Assembly (NCBI RefSeq): GCF_000004195.4
Contig: NC_030678.2
Location: forward strand, 131,531,104 to 131,595,103
From: Xenopus tropicalis
Lineage: Eukaryota; Chordata; Amphibia; Anura; Pipidae
Reading direction: 5' to 3'
DNA length: 64,000 nt
Part shown: piece by piece, positions 45,340 to 57,527 of the stretch
How positions within the stretch are numbered: position 1 is the first letter of the stretch
Layout of the letters: every line of letters begins with the position of its first letter
Made by a program: the position numbers and the translations under genes
The notes under the pieces: generated by a model
Told to the model about the DNA's origin: nothing
Databases searched by the model: none
Seen by the model: the letters and a program-made list of their open reading frames with translations, nothing else

Positions 45340-45666
45340 AGGCAGTATCATTCTGTGGCCACTAAAGCCAATAAAGTGCTGTCTTGCATAAACAATGGCA
45401 TTAAATCAAGGCATGAAAACATACTTTTGCCTCTTTATAGGTCTATGCTATATGTATGCAGTGCAGCTTTGGGCTCCAGTCCTTGTGCAGAGATGGTAAA
45501 GGGGATGGAAGATTTAAACTATAAGGTTAGACTGTCGAGGTTGGGGTTGTTTTCTCTGGATAGAAGAAGCTTGCAAGGGGACATGATTACTCTGTACAAG
45601 TACATTAGAGGGGATTATAGGCAGATAGGGGGTGTTTTTTCCCATAAACATGATCAGTATTGTTGC
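45340..45666 (+). pseudogene. CR1-like LINE fragment, end of the reverse-transcriptase ORF
   Basis: The frame reads 'TKANKVLSCINNGIKSRHE' then 'NILLPLYRSML', the CR1-type motif that precedes the 'LEYC' block. It then jumps to 'MVKGMEDLNYKVRLSRLG' and 'LFSLDRRSLQGDMITLYK', then 'YIRGDYRQIGGVF'. The segment that normally joins the two (around LEYCxQxW and the RVQRR region) is missing by an apparent deletion near 45455-45490. The end decays after about 45666. In intact CR1 this is the C-terminus of ORF2; the catalytic RT core and endonuclease are absent. Confidence 0.75.
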
Positions 45667-47466
45667 CATTTCGAGCCTATGGAATGTTAATCTGCCTAAA
45701 GCATGTGTCCTCTGGAACATTACTAACAGTGCTATCATAAATACTAGGGCTAGGTTGTAGTAGCTAATTCTTGAAATGAATTCTTACCTACTGCTTAATA
45801 CCACTGCCATTAATAGTAAGGTGTGGGAGCTAGTTTTTAGAGGTAGGCTGACATCAACCACATTCAATAGATAATTAGATTAATCTGTCCACAGTTCTTA
45901 CATTTTATAAGACTACTCAAACCTACTATCATGGATAACTATGTCAATTTCTATCATTCTGCCGTACCACATCCCATTAGTTATCCACACATCATTGCCA
46001 ACACAGGTGCCACTATATTATACATATAGATTCTTGACAAATCATTCCTGCAGTATTACTAAAGGTGTGTATTTTCTTTGAAATACATAATTGGTCTACC
46101 TTTCCTTGCACCTAGTGCAGCTGACTGAAGTCAATGGGTGAAGCCCAGGTAGCAAATAACTTCTGGTGAAAAAGTGGTAGAAAAAAATGCAGGTGTTGAA
46201 TGCTACAACTTGGCTACACATATGCCACAATGCAATTACATGCATTACAAAATGTTATAATTTGCCTAGTTTTCATCTACCTATTTGTTTCTACAGCTCC
46301 ACAAACTTGCTGGTATGTAGACTTGAGTAGAAACAAACATACTGTATCCACCAAGCTCATTACATCCTGTCACAAACACAAGAGGAAATGCGCTACAAAA
46401 ATATATGCTATGCTAATAACACACAGGAAAACAATAGATAATTTAGATTTCAATGTTCTTTGGTAGTACTCTTGCCTAGGTGCCTAAGTGATATCCTTAC
46501 AGTATAAAAGAAAGGTTTATTAGAGGTTCCAGATGTGTTAATTGCCATGCTGTTTCCCTAGAGGATCACACAGTATGTGCTTTAGCCCTACTCTAAACAG
46601 AATGCAATTAAAGACGTCATTCCCCAATAACAGAAATCATTCATAGGGATTTATGATCAAGCAAAATAGCCATTATGTGATTTACAGAAATGTTTACTTT
46701 ATATCTGCCTAGGTAAAAATGCAGACCTACACTAAACATTTTAATGGATGGTTGGTCTAGCAATCATGGCATCAGAGCAAGAAGGAGCTGTTTCCTGAAT
46801 TTCAAATATCCCCTGTCATTCCAAATCTTTTGCTGAATAGATTTTTTTCTTCAGCTGCTTTGCTATGCTGTTCTATCTAGAAGATACTCTGCTATTTTAT
46901 TGATGTATTATATCTTCCCCCTGACAGTTTTAAATTCACAAACAACTAGTCCATTACGAGCATTTGGTTGAGCTTTTGTTTATAAGACAGAAGATTTCAA
47001 AGTACAGATAAGAGTGTCTCTAAGTAACTAGAGTAATTGTTCCGTTGTTAATGTTCTGACAAAATACTCATTTGCATTTGTGATGCATATTTCTTTGCGA
47101 TGATAAAACAGTGCTGAGAGAAAAGGGATTTTTTTTAATACTACTAAATGTATTTTGATTGTGGTGTTTGCCTCTTGCGTCCTGTAGAAAATCATAACTC
47201 ATTAATTTCCTTCCATCCACACAATTTGTAATTTCTAAGTAGTATTAAATGAACAGTTAGGCAGTCTCTAAGCTTCCAAACCAATGCAAGAATCAGCACA
47301 ACGGACGCTGGTAAAGGAATCCCATTAAAAGCAATATATTTCAGAATGCTAGTGCACCCTTTTTGCTCCCATCTAATCCCAGTACTCTAGTAATTAGACT
47401 TTGATAAATAGCTGTTCAAATGGTCTATAATACATTAGTCTTTGCATATTTGCCTGCGTGCAAATG
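45667..47466. other. unique sequence, nothing recognised
   Basis: Low-repeat DNA leading into the candidate exon region. No supported gene model. Confidence 0.35.
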
Positions 47467-47667
47467 CTACCGTGAAACATCACTGCAGCTTATTCCTTGA
47501 TTAAGAAAGCCAGCATTTGCCAAGTATTTTGTTTGAAGTATGGATTTATCTGGAGAAGGCACACACTGCTTTGAAACTGCTTGTACTCCAGATGCATTGC
47601 CTGTAGGATTCGCCTTACTGTGTGATCCCATATCTGTAAACATGGCTGCTTTTTGCATTCAGAATTC
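47467..47667 (-). CDS. candidate coding exon, product unknown (tentative)
   Basis: On the minus strand a strong polypyrimidine tract and AG ('ttgttttctttttcag', AG at 47669-47668) is followed by an in-frame TGA and then an ATG at 47658. It opens a 63-codon frame starting MQKAAMFTDMGSHSKANP and ending at TAG (47467-47469). A 5' splice-like 'acagtaagg' occurs inside (about 47617-47625), so a shorter non-terminal exon is also possible. A second frame is open from the acceptor for about 59 codons. I do not recognise the protein and see no domain, signal peptide or membrane segment. A frame this short can occur by chance. It is reported because acceptor and ATG coincide in low-repeat DNA. Confidence 0.2.
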
Positions 47668-47839
47668 CTGAAAAAGAAAACAAATTAAACAGTTACTTAT
47701 TTCAAGATACATATTGATATTTTATCATTTATAAGTATTCCAATTATTTACTGAAGATATTTTTTTCCTAAACTATAAGAATATTGTATGGTACCATGAT
47801 TATCAGAACTTAATATATAATAAACAATAATTGTAATTT

Positions 47840-48100
47840 TTTTTTGTAATGTGCAGTAGATTAGATACCATGGTGGAACAGTTTGTTGCCTTGCTGCCTT
47901 GCATTGCTGGTGTTGGGTTTAATTCCAACCTGGCTACCATCTGCAAGATGTTTATATGTTCTCCATTCTTCTGCATGGATTTTCGTTTTCTGCCACACTT
48001 AAAAGAACAAGATGATGTTACAGAGATCTTAGACTGAGCCAAGTAATCTGTTTGTATGTTTTTGGAACATGGGAGAAAACTGGATTGCCCAAATAGTACC
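47840..48100 (+). repeat. possible old tRNA-derived SINE
   Basis: 'tagataccatggtggaac' near 47860 and 'gggtttaattccaacctgg' near 47916 are spaced and shaped like pol III A and B boxes (GGTTCGANTCC for B). 'gtttatatgttctcc' and 'catgggagaaaactgg' follow, as in the tails of a common vertebrate SINE type. It is diverged and not full length. Overlapping ORFs are spurious. Confidence 0.4.
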
Positions 48101-48399
48101 TCTATTATAACACTTTTTAGATGTGAATACATACATGTTATCAGCTGGTGAACACACCATTCCCATTCAAGCTTTGTTACAGTATTGATTTGCAACTTCC
48201 AAACCATTGGGGATATTTAAACTCCTCTTGGACAGGCCCCAGGGTGTACATCTGCAGGCACCTAATATAGTGCCTTTTAATAAACCTCTCAAGTTAATGA
48301 CCCCTAGCACTGTTTGCTTTTGTACTTGGTAGGTGATAATGAGGACACAAGAGGACAAAAGAAGACACACTCCATTTTAACCATGTATTTGATACCAGC

Positions 48400-48560
48400 T
48401 AAGATATAATTGATCATTATTAGAATCAAAATAATGAATTGGGTTTATTTGTTTAAATAATTTTTGGTAGACTTAAGGTATGAGGATTTAAATTACAGAA
48501 AGACCCCTTTTTGGAAGAACTCTAAGTCGTGAGCATTCTTAATAAAATGTCCCATACCTG
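48400..48560 (-). mobile_element. degraded TA-flanked 'caggtatggga' MITE
   Basis: 'taataaaatgtcccatacctg' ends it at 48560 followed by TA. 'aaattacagaaagacccctt' and 'cgtgagcattc' correspond to the complement of the family's left part. The left portion is lost. Confidence 0.5.
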
Positions 48561-48562
48561 TA

Positions 48563-51165
48563 ATTTCTTTCTAAAGATGTATGCTTAAAAGGTTAATGTA
48601 ATTATTAAAGGTGTATAAACCTTTTAACATTACCAAAGTTTTGACTGATGTTCCACCTTCAACTTCTGAGGTCTTTAGAAAGGATTGGGCAATTTTAAAA
48701 ATGTTTTCAAATGTTTACAGCACTATCTCCCTCATAGTGACCAGATGTTGGCATGTTAAGGGAAGGGGCACACTCACAGATTTGTTATTTCTATAAACCA
48801 TAAAGAGAATGCTACTAAAGGCACTTTTCAGCCTGATATATTTCAGTCAGCTGGAGCTCAGCTTTGAACTGTAGATGTTCCTACCCGCACCTCTAGACAT
48901 TTCCCATGTCTCATTCCAGCTGCCAGGGGTTGGGGGAGAAAAATCACAATAATAATTCATATAATCAAGTATTTTGTTTACAAATCAAGCACACTCCATA
49001 TTTCTGTGATCTGGATTGAAGCAGAAAGCTGTAGTGTACTAAATATTTATAAAGATAAAGGGTATCCTGCTTTCTGCTCCACTGTATGGGCTATTATGCC
49101 TGATTGGATCTGCTGAAGCTAATAACAACCGTTAGGTGAATACCATGATACTCCCATACCAGAAGGAAACGAGCCAAAACTTTGCTTGTCAAAGTTTTTT
49201 AAATGTATGTTCGATTAGGTATTTGCTTTAACATCTGACTGTGTATATGTTTGTGACTCTTACTGTATATATGGCTGTGTATGTATCACTGTTTGTATGT
49301 GTGTTTTACTGACTGGATGTAATGTTTTTGTTTGTCACTTTAATGTTTTAATGTTTTTCACATGTAGAAGAATAGCTATTCAAACTTTGCCCATTCTATT
49401 CAGTTCATTTGGGTTTAGTGACCTTAGATATAGGTGGTCCATGTAATTATTGGTGGGAGGAGGTCTAACACATATATGAAAAAGGCAGGAGGTTCCCACT
49501 GGCACCTGGGTATCAGATGGGGCCCTTATATTGGTGTAAAAGTAGGAAGGCCTTAGTGAAGAAGAAGCCGGGCAGTGGGGGTAAGGAAGAAGGAACCCAC
49601 TGAACAAGGAATAGGTAGTGGTAAGTAAGATCTTATGGTAGATACTATGTTTACCTTAAAAGTAATTAAGTGGGGCTGTCTGAAGCTCCATGGAGAAGGG
49701 CAAATGATATGCTACAATAAAGCACTCAGGGAAAATATGAAAATTAAACACTTACTTACTTACTTTGGAGAAAATAATAAGGGGACCCATCTTAATGTGC
49801 AATTTAAAAAAATAGCTATGATGTTGTGGATTTCTCACCCTACCACATTTGTACAATGCCATACATAGATCATTTCAAAAAAGGATTGCATGTCTTTTTA
49901 GCAAGTGATTTGATGAGCCATTATTACCATATAACCTATATTAGAATATAGTCAGTCATTTCTTGTGGTTTTCTCTTCATTATGTTTTAGCTTGTCTTAT
50001 TTTAGAGGGCCAAGACTCAAGTTTTTTTATTATTAACCCAAATGCAGATTTGCACATAAGCAACCATAAGTAAACAAAGATAAAACAGTTTTTAATGGTT
50101 GAATACATTGTGGCCCAATATTTTACTGCCTAGTAGCAGGTGTATTGGAACTATGGATTGTACTGTGTTTATTTCATTTAAATATTGGAATTTGGTTTAT
50201 GCAGTGAACTTTGGCATTTGAAAATATACAGAAACTACTTATATGTGCTTCCAGCAGAGGATGATTACTTCAAAGAATAATAATGATGGTTAAAAATTGT
50301 TTTGGTCCTCAATACAGCCAGTAATAATGATCAAGTTTGAAAATACGGTATCATAAACCTTCAGTGGAAATAAGGTTCTCATTCATCAAAGTGACACTTA
50401 AAGGCAAAAACTGAGCCAAGAAAAAGTCAAGAAAATGTAATTCAAACAGATTACAAAAGCACACCAAACTGAAACACGTCAAGAAACGTGCTCTGTAATT
50501 TGCTATTGATGCATATTCACTTCTTTATTTGGCTAGCAGTTTCAGAAGAAATGTCAACTTTGCAAGCCAATTATGATTGTAAAAACATATTTGTTCAGAA
50601 TCCAATTGCTTTCTGGACCAGTAAAACAGCAAACGGCACTGAAAATAAATTGAGCATATTTCAGCATAGCGATTAGGGCGAAAGGTTCTGTCCTAAAAAC
50701 GGCTTAGACTTTGCTTAATCAATAGAAATGCTCAAATCTATCCCTGTGTTTCATTTTAAGGCTTACCTGTTGTTTATTGGATTTGTTTGCTTTAACGCAC
50801 ATAAGCTTCACTTCCCCTTCTAGCTACAACACTCATGGACCTCTCCAATCAGCAGTGTAGTAAAAGTAAACACTTGTCTTCGTTAAAGGGCAATTGATTC
50901 TGCTTTGTGAAATGTTTATTCTCATCCTAATTTTAGCCAGAAAGAAAATAAGTACCAAGGAATATGCAAGCCATTGTAAGAGCAAATCCAAAAACTGATA
51001 ATGTTTTAGAAGTAAAGTAAATCAAAATTGCCCAAAAGATGACAATTTGATAAAATATTATATATTGCTTTCGGATTACAGGTTCTTAGGTATTTTTATT
51101 TGACAAAAGTTTCCCAGATTCCGGGTGAGATTTTGGGTTTCCTATTTCTTCTTGCCAAATAAAGT
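48563..51165. other. unique sequence, nothing recognised
   Basis: AT-rich. Short ORFs lack motif or splice support. A 'tgtatatg'/'gtatgtgtg'-rich stretch lies at 49240-49310. Confidence 0.35.
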
Positions 51166-51620
51166 TTAAAGGACATATAGGAAAGGTAAAAACTCCAGGG
51201 GTGGAAGTTTGTTAGGAAACCCCAAATGAACAAAACGCTAACCTTTTGCCCCAGGCAGTGGGCCTCTTCTATTATGAAAAAACAAAAACGGCCCAGGTTA
51301 GTTTGCTTGGGAGTGTGCCAGGGCCTAGGTGCTAATGAAATACTAACCAAAGGCAATTCAAGGGACAGCTGGCTGCTGGCAGTTTGCTGTGTGGGGCCCT
51401 CAGAAAACTACCCAGTGCTGGTTAGTTTTTTATAGAAGAGGCACCAGCCTGTGAAATATTTAAGGTTGAAGTAGGAAGCATCCCACTTTCTACTAAAAAT
51501 AGCCCTACATTTTGTAAATTGTACCAGAGATGTATATGAACTACAAGATATGCCAACTATATATTTACTCTGATCATCAAAATGGTCTATTCTGAGAAAC
51601 AGGTGGCGAAACATCTGGCA
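51166..51620. mobile_element. possible TTAA-type MITE
   Basis: TTAA (51166-51169) followed by 'aggacatataggaaagg' looks like a T2-type left end, and the following text is of higher GC than the surroundings. The right end was not located. Confidence 0.3.
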
Positions 51621-52958
51621 CCAAGCACACATAGTGTGCTGTTTATTTCAATCAACTTTGGTGTATTTTTATATGAAATGCTCATTGCAGTAGTGAGCAA
51701 CATAGTAGATTTCAAGGACTAAACATTACATGTAATGCACATGGTTTGAGATCTTTTGGAGAAGTAAACTCACAAGACCCCCTTACTTTCAACTCCAGCT
51801 ATGCTAATACCTGTAATAAACAGTTAATAAAAAATATTTGTGGAACAGATTTATTTAATGTGACAGATTCCCTTTAACACACTTTGGATTTGTCATTGTA
51901 ATACAGTTACATAGTTACTAAATTATTGATCACAGTTCGTATATTTTCTTTTTACTCTATTTTCTATCTATATGCACATACAGTGTTCCATCTGGTTTCA
52001 AGGTAAATAATAAGAAGAAAGCATAAAATATTACGTCCCTTTCAAAAGATCTGATAAAGTACAGCAAGTCTATCTTAAGGGACATTGTTCATTTTTTAAC
52101 TTTCTTAAATGTTATCCTTCATTCAACATTGACAATAAATATAAACATGCATTACAAACGCATTCCGATTAAAAAAGCTGTTTATTTCTTCCTAAGGGAA
52201 ACGGGCTTGCCTAGTTAATAGCATAGATGACTATAAACACAGCGTCTAGGACTCTTTTATCTGCATTCTCCAGCCGATGAGTCCCTTAGGTCATACAATG
52301 ACCTTAAGAAGTCTATGGAGGCAATGTGCTCCAAGGTATTGCAATTTATCTAGCAGGATGTGATAAGGATGCAGAGAAGGCTGCTTTTGCTGCTATCTGG
52401 CGCCTGTGCAGCCTGGCCATTTCCCAAGGAAGAGTCCACTTCTGATATTGTTTATTACATTCTTCACCTATTGGCACAATGTAGAATATATTAATACAGT
52501 TATTTTTGGTAAAAATATATAAAAGAACAAACGACATTAAGCAGGATAAAATTATCCAGTGAAAAAACAAAAGTGATTATGTACCTTTATTATTTGGGTG
52601 GTTTATTTTCCAAGTATTTTATAATATGTCTGTCTCCTGATCTTGCTAACTGGACAGGTTTTTGGCAAGACTCATGATGCACAGGCATTTCTGCTTACTA
52701 TGGTCTTTTTGGCAACAAGCACGATGATCAAGCCAGCCTTTTCTATTGATACCAACTTCTCATTCTCACAAATTCAGTCTGCTGTAAGACAGTCACTTCC
52801 CATTCAAAGTATAAAAAGTGGTTGGTAGTAGGGATAAATGTTTAAAATTGCTGCAGTTCTTCCTCCTGTTTTGTGATCAAAATATGCTGTGTGCCTTTGT
52901 CTTAAAGGGATACTGTTAAAAAGGTGTGTCACATATAACAGAAAACAATATATATTAG
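51621..52958. other. unique sequence, nothing recognised
   Basis: A short 'acagttacatagttac' motif at 51903 resembles the 3' end of CR1-type copies seen elsewhere in Xenopus, but is too short to call. Confidence 0.3.
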
Positions 52959-52960
52959 TA

Positions 52961-53250
52961 AAGGTATGGGATCTGTTATCCAGAATGCTCGGGACCTGGG
53001 GTTTTCCGGATAAGGGATCTTTCTGTAATTTGGATCTCCATAGCTTAAGTCTGCTAAAAAATAATTTAAATATTGAATAAACCCCATAGGATTTGTTTGC
53101 CTCCAATAAGGCTTAATTATATCTTAGTTGGGATCAAGTACAAGGTACTGTTTTATTATTACAGAGAAAAAGAAAATACATGGGAGATGGCCTTTCCGTA
53201 ATTTGGAACTTTCTGGATAATGGGTTTCTAGATAATGGATCCCATACCTG
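52961..53250. mobile_element. TA-flanked 'caggtatggga' MITE
   Basis: 'aaggtatgggatctgttatc' and 'ggatcccatacctg' form the ends, TA at 52959-52960 and 53251-53252. 'cagaatgctcgggacctg' and 'ggttttccggataaggg' are nearly identical to 31358-31635. Confidence 0.8.
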
Positions 53251-53252
53251 TA

Positions 53253-53440
53253 CAGGTATAAAATGTATTATCCATAAACCTGTTAACCTTGTACTTGATC
53301 TCAACCAAGTTATAATTAACCCTTATTGGAGGTAAAACAACCCTATTGCTATAAAACTATTTTTTATTAGGCTTAAAAGATGGTTATACAAATTACAGAA
53401 TGACATCTAATAATAAAAAAAAAAACCTAGGTCCTGAGCA
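53253..53440. mobile_element. second, truncated copy abutting the previous one
   Basis: 'caggtataaaatgtattatc' begins right after the TA shared with the 52961 copy. It then runs into the family sequence in reverse order ('ccttgtacttgatctcaacc' near 53287). It is truncated near 'aaaaacctaggtcctgagc'. Confidence 0.6.
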
Positions 53441-55934
53441 TTTAAACTTATGGGCTGACTTATTAATAATCGAGCCTCCTGGCTTAAGGAATTGGTTACT
53501 AAAACCACGTGTTTCAGAAAAATCTTGGCAAGTTTTAGGTGCTGAGCTTTATATCTTTTTGAGGATACAGAAACTAGTTTGGGAACTTGTGGGGTTTTAA
53601 GTAAACAATTGCTCGAGCTGGGAAACTTGAGCATGTCAGCCCCCATGTTAATGTCACTTGTGCATCATTTTTTAGTAGTTACAGTATGTGGCTGTTTCTC
53701 CTAACATCTTGAAAAAAATTAGGCTTTTTTATTTATGTATGGCTGATCAGTGGCCAGTCAGTTAAAATACCAGCCAAAACCAAGAGAAGAACATATCAGT
53801 AAATGTATAATTCCATGTCATTCTGCCTATTCCCAATCCAAGCTGTTAGCTCTAACTCTATGGCCCTGCTCCTTTATAACCCCATCTTACCCACCAAATT
53901 CCTGCCTAGACCTCCCCTATTACATTACCTTCCTGCCGCAGTTGCAAAATAGCCCCATACCCTCACAGTCACCACCACCCCCTTTTTTTGACCAGAGGGC
54001 GGCAACCCTTCATTATAGCAAGGATTCTAGTGATGTACTCAGAAACAGAGAAAGTAGGCGTCATTTATCATTGCCCTTGCCACAAGCGAAGGAGCACTAA
54101 GTGCCACAAAGATGCTTCCCTTAATGCCCATTCACTTTGCAGTTGTGGCTGGGCCAATACTGCACACAGCACCTCACACCGGGTAAAAATATCTATATGC
54201 CATCCTCCTCCCACCCTTCATAAATAGAGGCATTGCTGTGTGCATCTGGAGAAAGCACTTCTGCAACAATTTTTTTAAAGTGCAGGGCAAGAAACTGTGC
54301 AGGAAACTGTGGATTGGTGCCTCTGTTTTGCACTTTGCATTCTCTCCTGCACTTAAAAAATGACCCCCAGTGTCTCACAAGGTAGTAGTACAAATAGCCA
54401 TTAAATTGCATTTGTACTGCTGTCTAAGCATGACTGTGAGTAATTTATCAATTAGGATTGAAGAAAAGAAAGCTTACTTACATAAGTACATAAGTATCCT
54501 ATATTTATACTAATGTAACTGCCTTATTAATGCTTTTTTTTTTTTTTTAAAAAGAAAATTAAATTGCCATGGCACTAATTTTGAGATAATGGTATTACTT
54601 GAACTAAAAAAACCGCAGACAGACACTCCTTACAGAAGAACACTATTTCTTAATGTCCTGCTGCTTTTATAGCCATAATGACAGAGAGAGGAGCACTTGC
54701 AGATATACACAACGAGTAGGAGTGCTGGGGCTCAGACATGGTTGATGCTACATGAGTTTTGAGCCACTTATAAACTGCCAGAGCACTTGAAAGCTTTCTA
54801 GAATGCAAAGGATTAATCTGAGCAAATATCTCCCTCACTAGCCAAAGATAAATGATGATAAACTATTCATGAATGCGCATGTGAGCTTGTTAGCACTTTT
54901 AAAAGCGACGATTTACTGATTGTAAAATGATCAGAAGTGTGCTTTTGCATCTGTATTGCCAACATCAATTTACCACATTTTCTTAATGAGACAATCATTA
55001 TTCATTGTAATGCCTGAGAATTGCTTTCTTCATTACCCTCTTTTGTTCTTCAGTTCTATTTCACACATAGGTGTGCTCATCTTCCGATCTGTCATTTGTT
55101 CTCTTTTCAATGCCTTTTGAGTTATGTGGTTTAGAATATCATTTTATTAAAACTACTCTTGGCAAATTAGTCTTTTAAATTCAGTACAAAATCTCCACTA
55201 AGTGATGAAAATAGGTAAAGGTGAACTGAGTCAGATTTAATCATTTAATGCAAATTACACCAAGATGGAGTATGTCAGACTGAAATAAATAGTTATTATA
55301 TTCCATGGGTTTTCCTGAAATCTACATAAAACTCTCCTCTCAGATTTCAGAAGGAGGGAGTATTATTTTTGTATTAAAATTATATTAAAATTAGCATTAC
55401 TCATAGAAAAGTAAAACCATCTTAGACATGAAAAAATGCATAATGGATAATACATGGTTTGAGTCCGACTTCTGAGACTTTTACAAAGAGAATTTCATAA
55501 TCATGAAAGGGATCATCGGGAATTATTCACCTCAAAAGACAGCTATAGCTTAAACAAAGTCACCCTGGATCTACATACAAAAGCACATTTGCAAACTGAA
55601 CTGAGTCAAGTGACTTATTACAAAAGGTCATCAGACACTGAAAGCAAAGGGAGGATGCATGTTTTGATTTGTTTCAAGTAAACCTCCAGTATATTAAACA
55701 AGTAACATCTTATAATAAATTGATCCAGAGTTAAATACTCCAACAAAAGCCTTAACAGCAGAGGTGCAGGTAAATGGAAACCATGTACAGTGCACTTTGG
55801 CTATGATTTGCCAGATATGGGTAAAATCACAAATTATTTAGAGGGATTATATATGTGTGCGTGCACAGTGGGCAACATTTTCCTGCAATGAATTGTGCCT
55901 AAATCGATTTTCATTATAGGTATTTGGGTCAGAG
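53441..55934. other. mostly unique; conserved-looking AT-rich block at 54830-55330
   Basis: No gene is recognised. 54830-55330 is free of recognised repeats and holds homeobox-like and octamer words: 'ttaatgagacaatcattatt' (54983) and ATGCAAAT (55248-55255). This is only suggestive. Confidence 0.3.
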
Positions 55935-56498
55935 TAGTGCTGAGAGTTTGTCCTGTTTTGCTTCACCAGAAGATTTGCAAAACTGAATTTTTTTTATGTG
56001 CGCAACTTTTTTTTGACACAGCTGCGCCCTTTTTGATATGCCCACGCCATTTTCAATGTGAATTTTTTGCGACAAAATTTTGCAGCAGTTTTTGGAATTG
56101 ACAAATCATTAGGGTTGAGGAGACTGCCTTATACAAATACAAATAAATAAAAGGGATTCTGGGAATAAATTCCAAACAAGCTCTTAGAAAATCCCATTTA
56201 AATGGGTTTATCCTATAGGCTAAACCTCACCCACTGGGTTTTAAAGCAGAATCCAGGATAATAGCTGATCAGATTCCCAGTGTAGTGCAGGGCTTTCTGA
56301 TCAGCTTAGAGTCACCGTGTGGATTCACAAACAAATCATTAGGGTTGAGGAGACTACCTCATACAGAAACAAATAAGCAAAAGAAATTCTGGGAATGAAT
56401 TCCAAACTGTTAGAAAATCCCATTTACATGGGTTTATCCTATAGGCTATAGAATTTTGCTGCAAATCCATGCCTGTTGAAAGCATTCGCTCATCACTA
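55935..56498. mobile_element. hAT-type MITE carrying a duplicated foreign segment
   Basis: The ends 'tagtgctgagagtttgtcc' and 'cattcgctcatcacta' belong to the 'tagtgatgag' family. The flanking octamers 'ggtcagag' and 'cttcagag' share six bases. Inside are two direct copies (about 56102-56224 and 56332-56451) of a ~120-bp segment beginning 'acaaatcattagggttgagg' and ending 'gggtttatcctataggcta', absent from other copies here. Confidence 0.65.
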
Positions 56499-56506
56499 CT
56501 TCAGAG

Positions 56507-56866
56507 TTCCCTTAGTGCGTCAGCAGGCATAAAAGGATAGGGAGTAAGCCAAACACTGGAAAAGATAGTATATATTTTACATGACTAATGCAGATGAAGC
56601 TTTTCTGAGACTGCCTTCTCTATTGAAGCAGTTTGAAGAAGCTTTATGCTTCAGCTAGTTAAAAAGTGAGGCCTCGATGCACATTTTAATAAGAGTAGAC
56701 AGAAAATAAAACATGCTCAACACAAAAAAGGTTCCACTGTGTAAAAATGTTTTGTACAAATGTAACGTACCCACATATACAGTACGTTGCTAGTGCGTAG
56801 TGTACATAAGAAAACTTCCTACTAAAAAATGTATGTGTAATAAAGTGTAATAAAGACTATTGCAAA
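56507..56866. other. unique sequence, nothing recognised
   Basis: AT-rich, no supported feature. Confidence 0.35.
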
Positions 56867-57110
56867 ATGCAGCTTTTAATGCTTGCTTATGCTTGTGGTG
56901 TACCTTCATGCCACTTCTGGGCCCGGAATTTTAAAGATAAACAAGTGAAGAAAGAGGATTGCTTGGTCACATGGAGCCCGAGCCAGTGCAGTTTTCTGCT
57001 AACAGGAGCACCAACCCAGGATATCAGGGTAGAGATTACAATCACTGGGGGTGCCTAACATTTGGAAACCCCCCCCCCCCTCCCAGTGACTAGATTTTTC
57101 TTCTTCTTCT
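56867..57110. mobile_element. TTAA-type MITE, right part
   Basis: 'ccagtgcagttttctgctaa' + 'caggagcacc' and 'atcactgggggtgcctaaca' are words of a T2-like family I know from Xenopus. The copy ends before TTAA at 57111-57114. A C-run follows at about 57069. The left end is not fixed. Confidence 0.5.
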
Positions 57111-57216
57111 TTAAGCAGCATTTTGATCTATTTTTGAACCAATGTTATGGCCACATTGCCCCATGTGTTGCATGTGGCCCTTCTTTGATTGCTGACTACA
57201 CTGAATGTTACTAAAC

Positions 57217-57518
57217 CATTGGTCGCACGAAACATCGTCAGATCCGCCACACACCATTCAGGGCTGAATCGGCAGATAAGGAGGTAGGAACAATAGGATT
57301 TCTACCTCCTTCTGCCGATTCAGTGCTGAAGGGAGATTTTGGTCAGGCGCCTTCTATGGCGCCCGATCAAAATTTTCAAACTGGTCCGATCGGCGAGTCG
57401 GCCGATATCAGCAGCTTCCTGCGATATCGGTCAACTCGCCGACATACCATACACGCACCGAATATCGTACGAAACGAGGTTTCGTACGATATTATCGGTG
57501 CGTGTATGGCCACCTTTA
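57217..57518. mobile_element. multi-hairpin repeat element
   Basis: It contains two local palindromes: 57265-57322 ('tgaatcggcagataaggagg' paired with 'cctccttctgccgattca') and about 57457-57502 ('caccgaatatcgtacgaaac' paired with 'gtttcgtacgatattatcgg'). The centre has 'gccgatatcagcagcttcct' + 'gcgatatcgg'. GC- and CpG-rich versus its surroundings. A diverged copy is at 20862-20992. The plus ORFs (57323-57544) are artefacts. Confidence 0.65.
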
Positions 57519-57527
57519 CTCTCCTTT

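Noticed and set aside
53750..54100. Plus-strand 116-codon Pro/Ser-rich ORF
   Set aside because: No domain, no splice or promoter context, and low-complexity composition from C-rich DNA.
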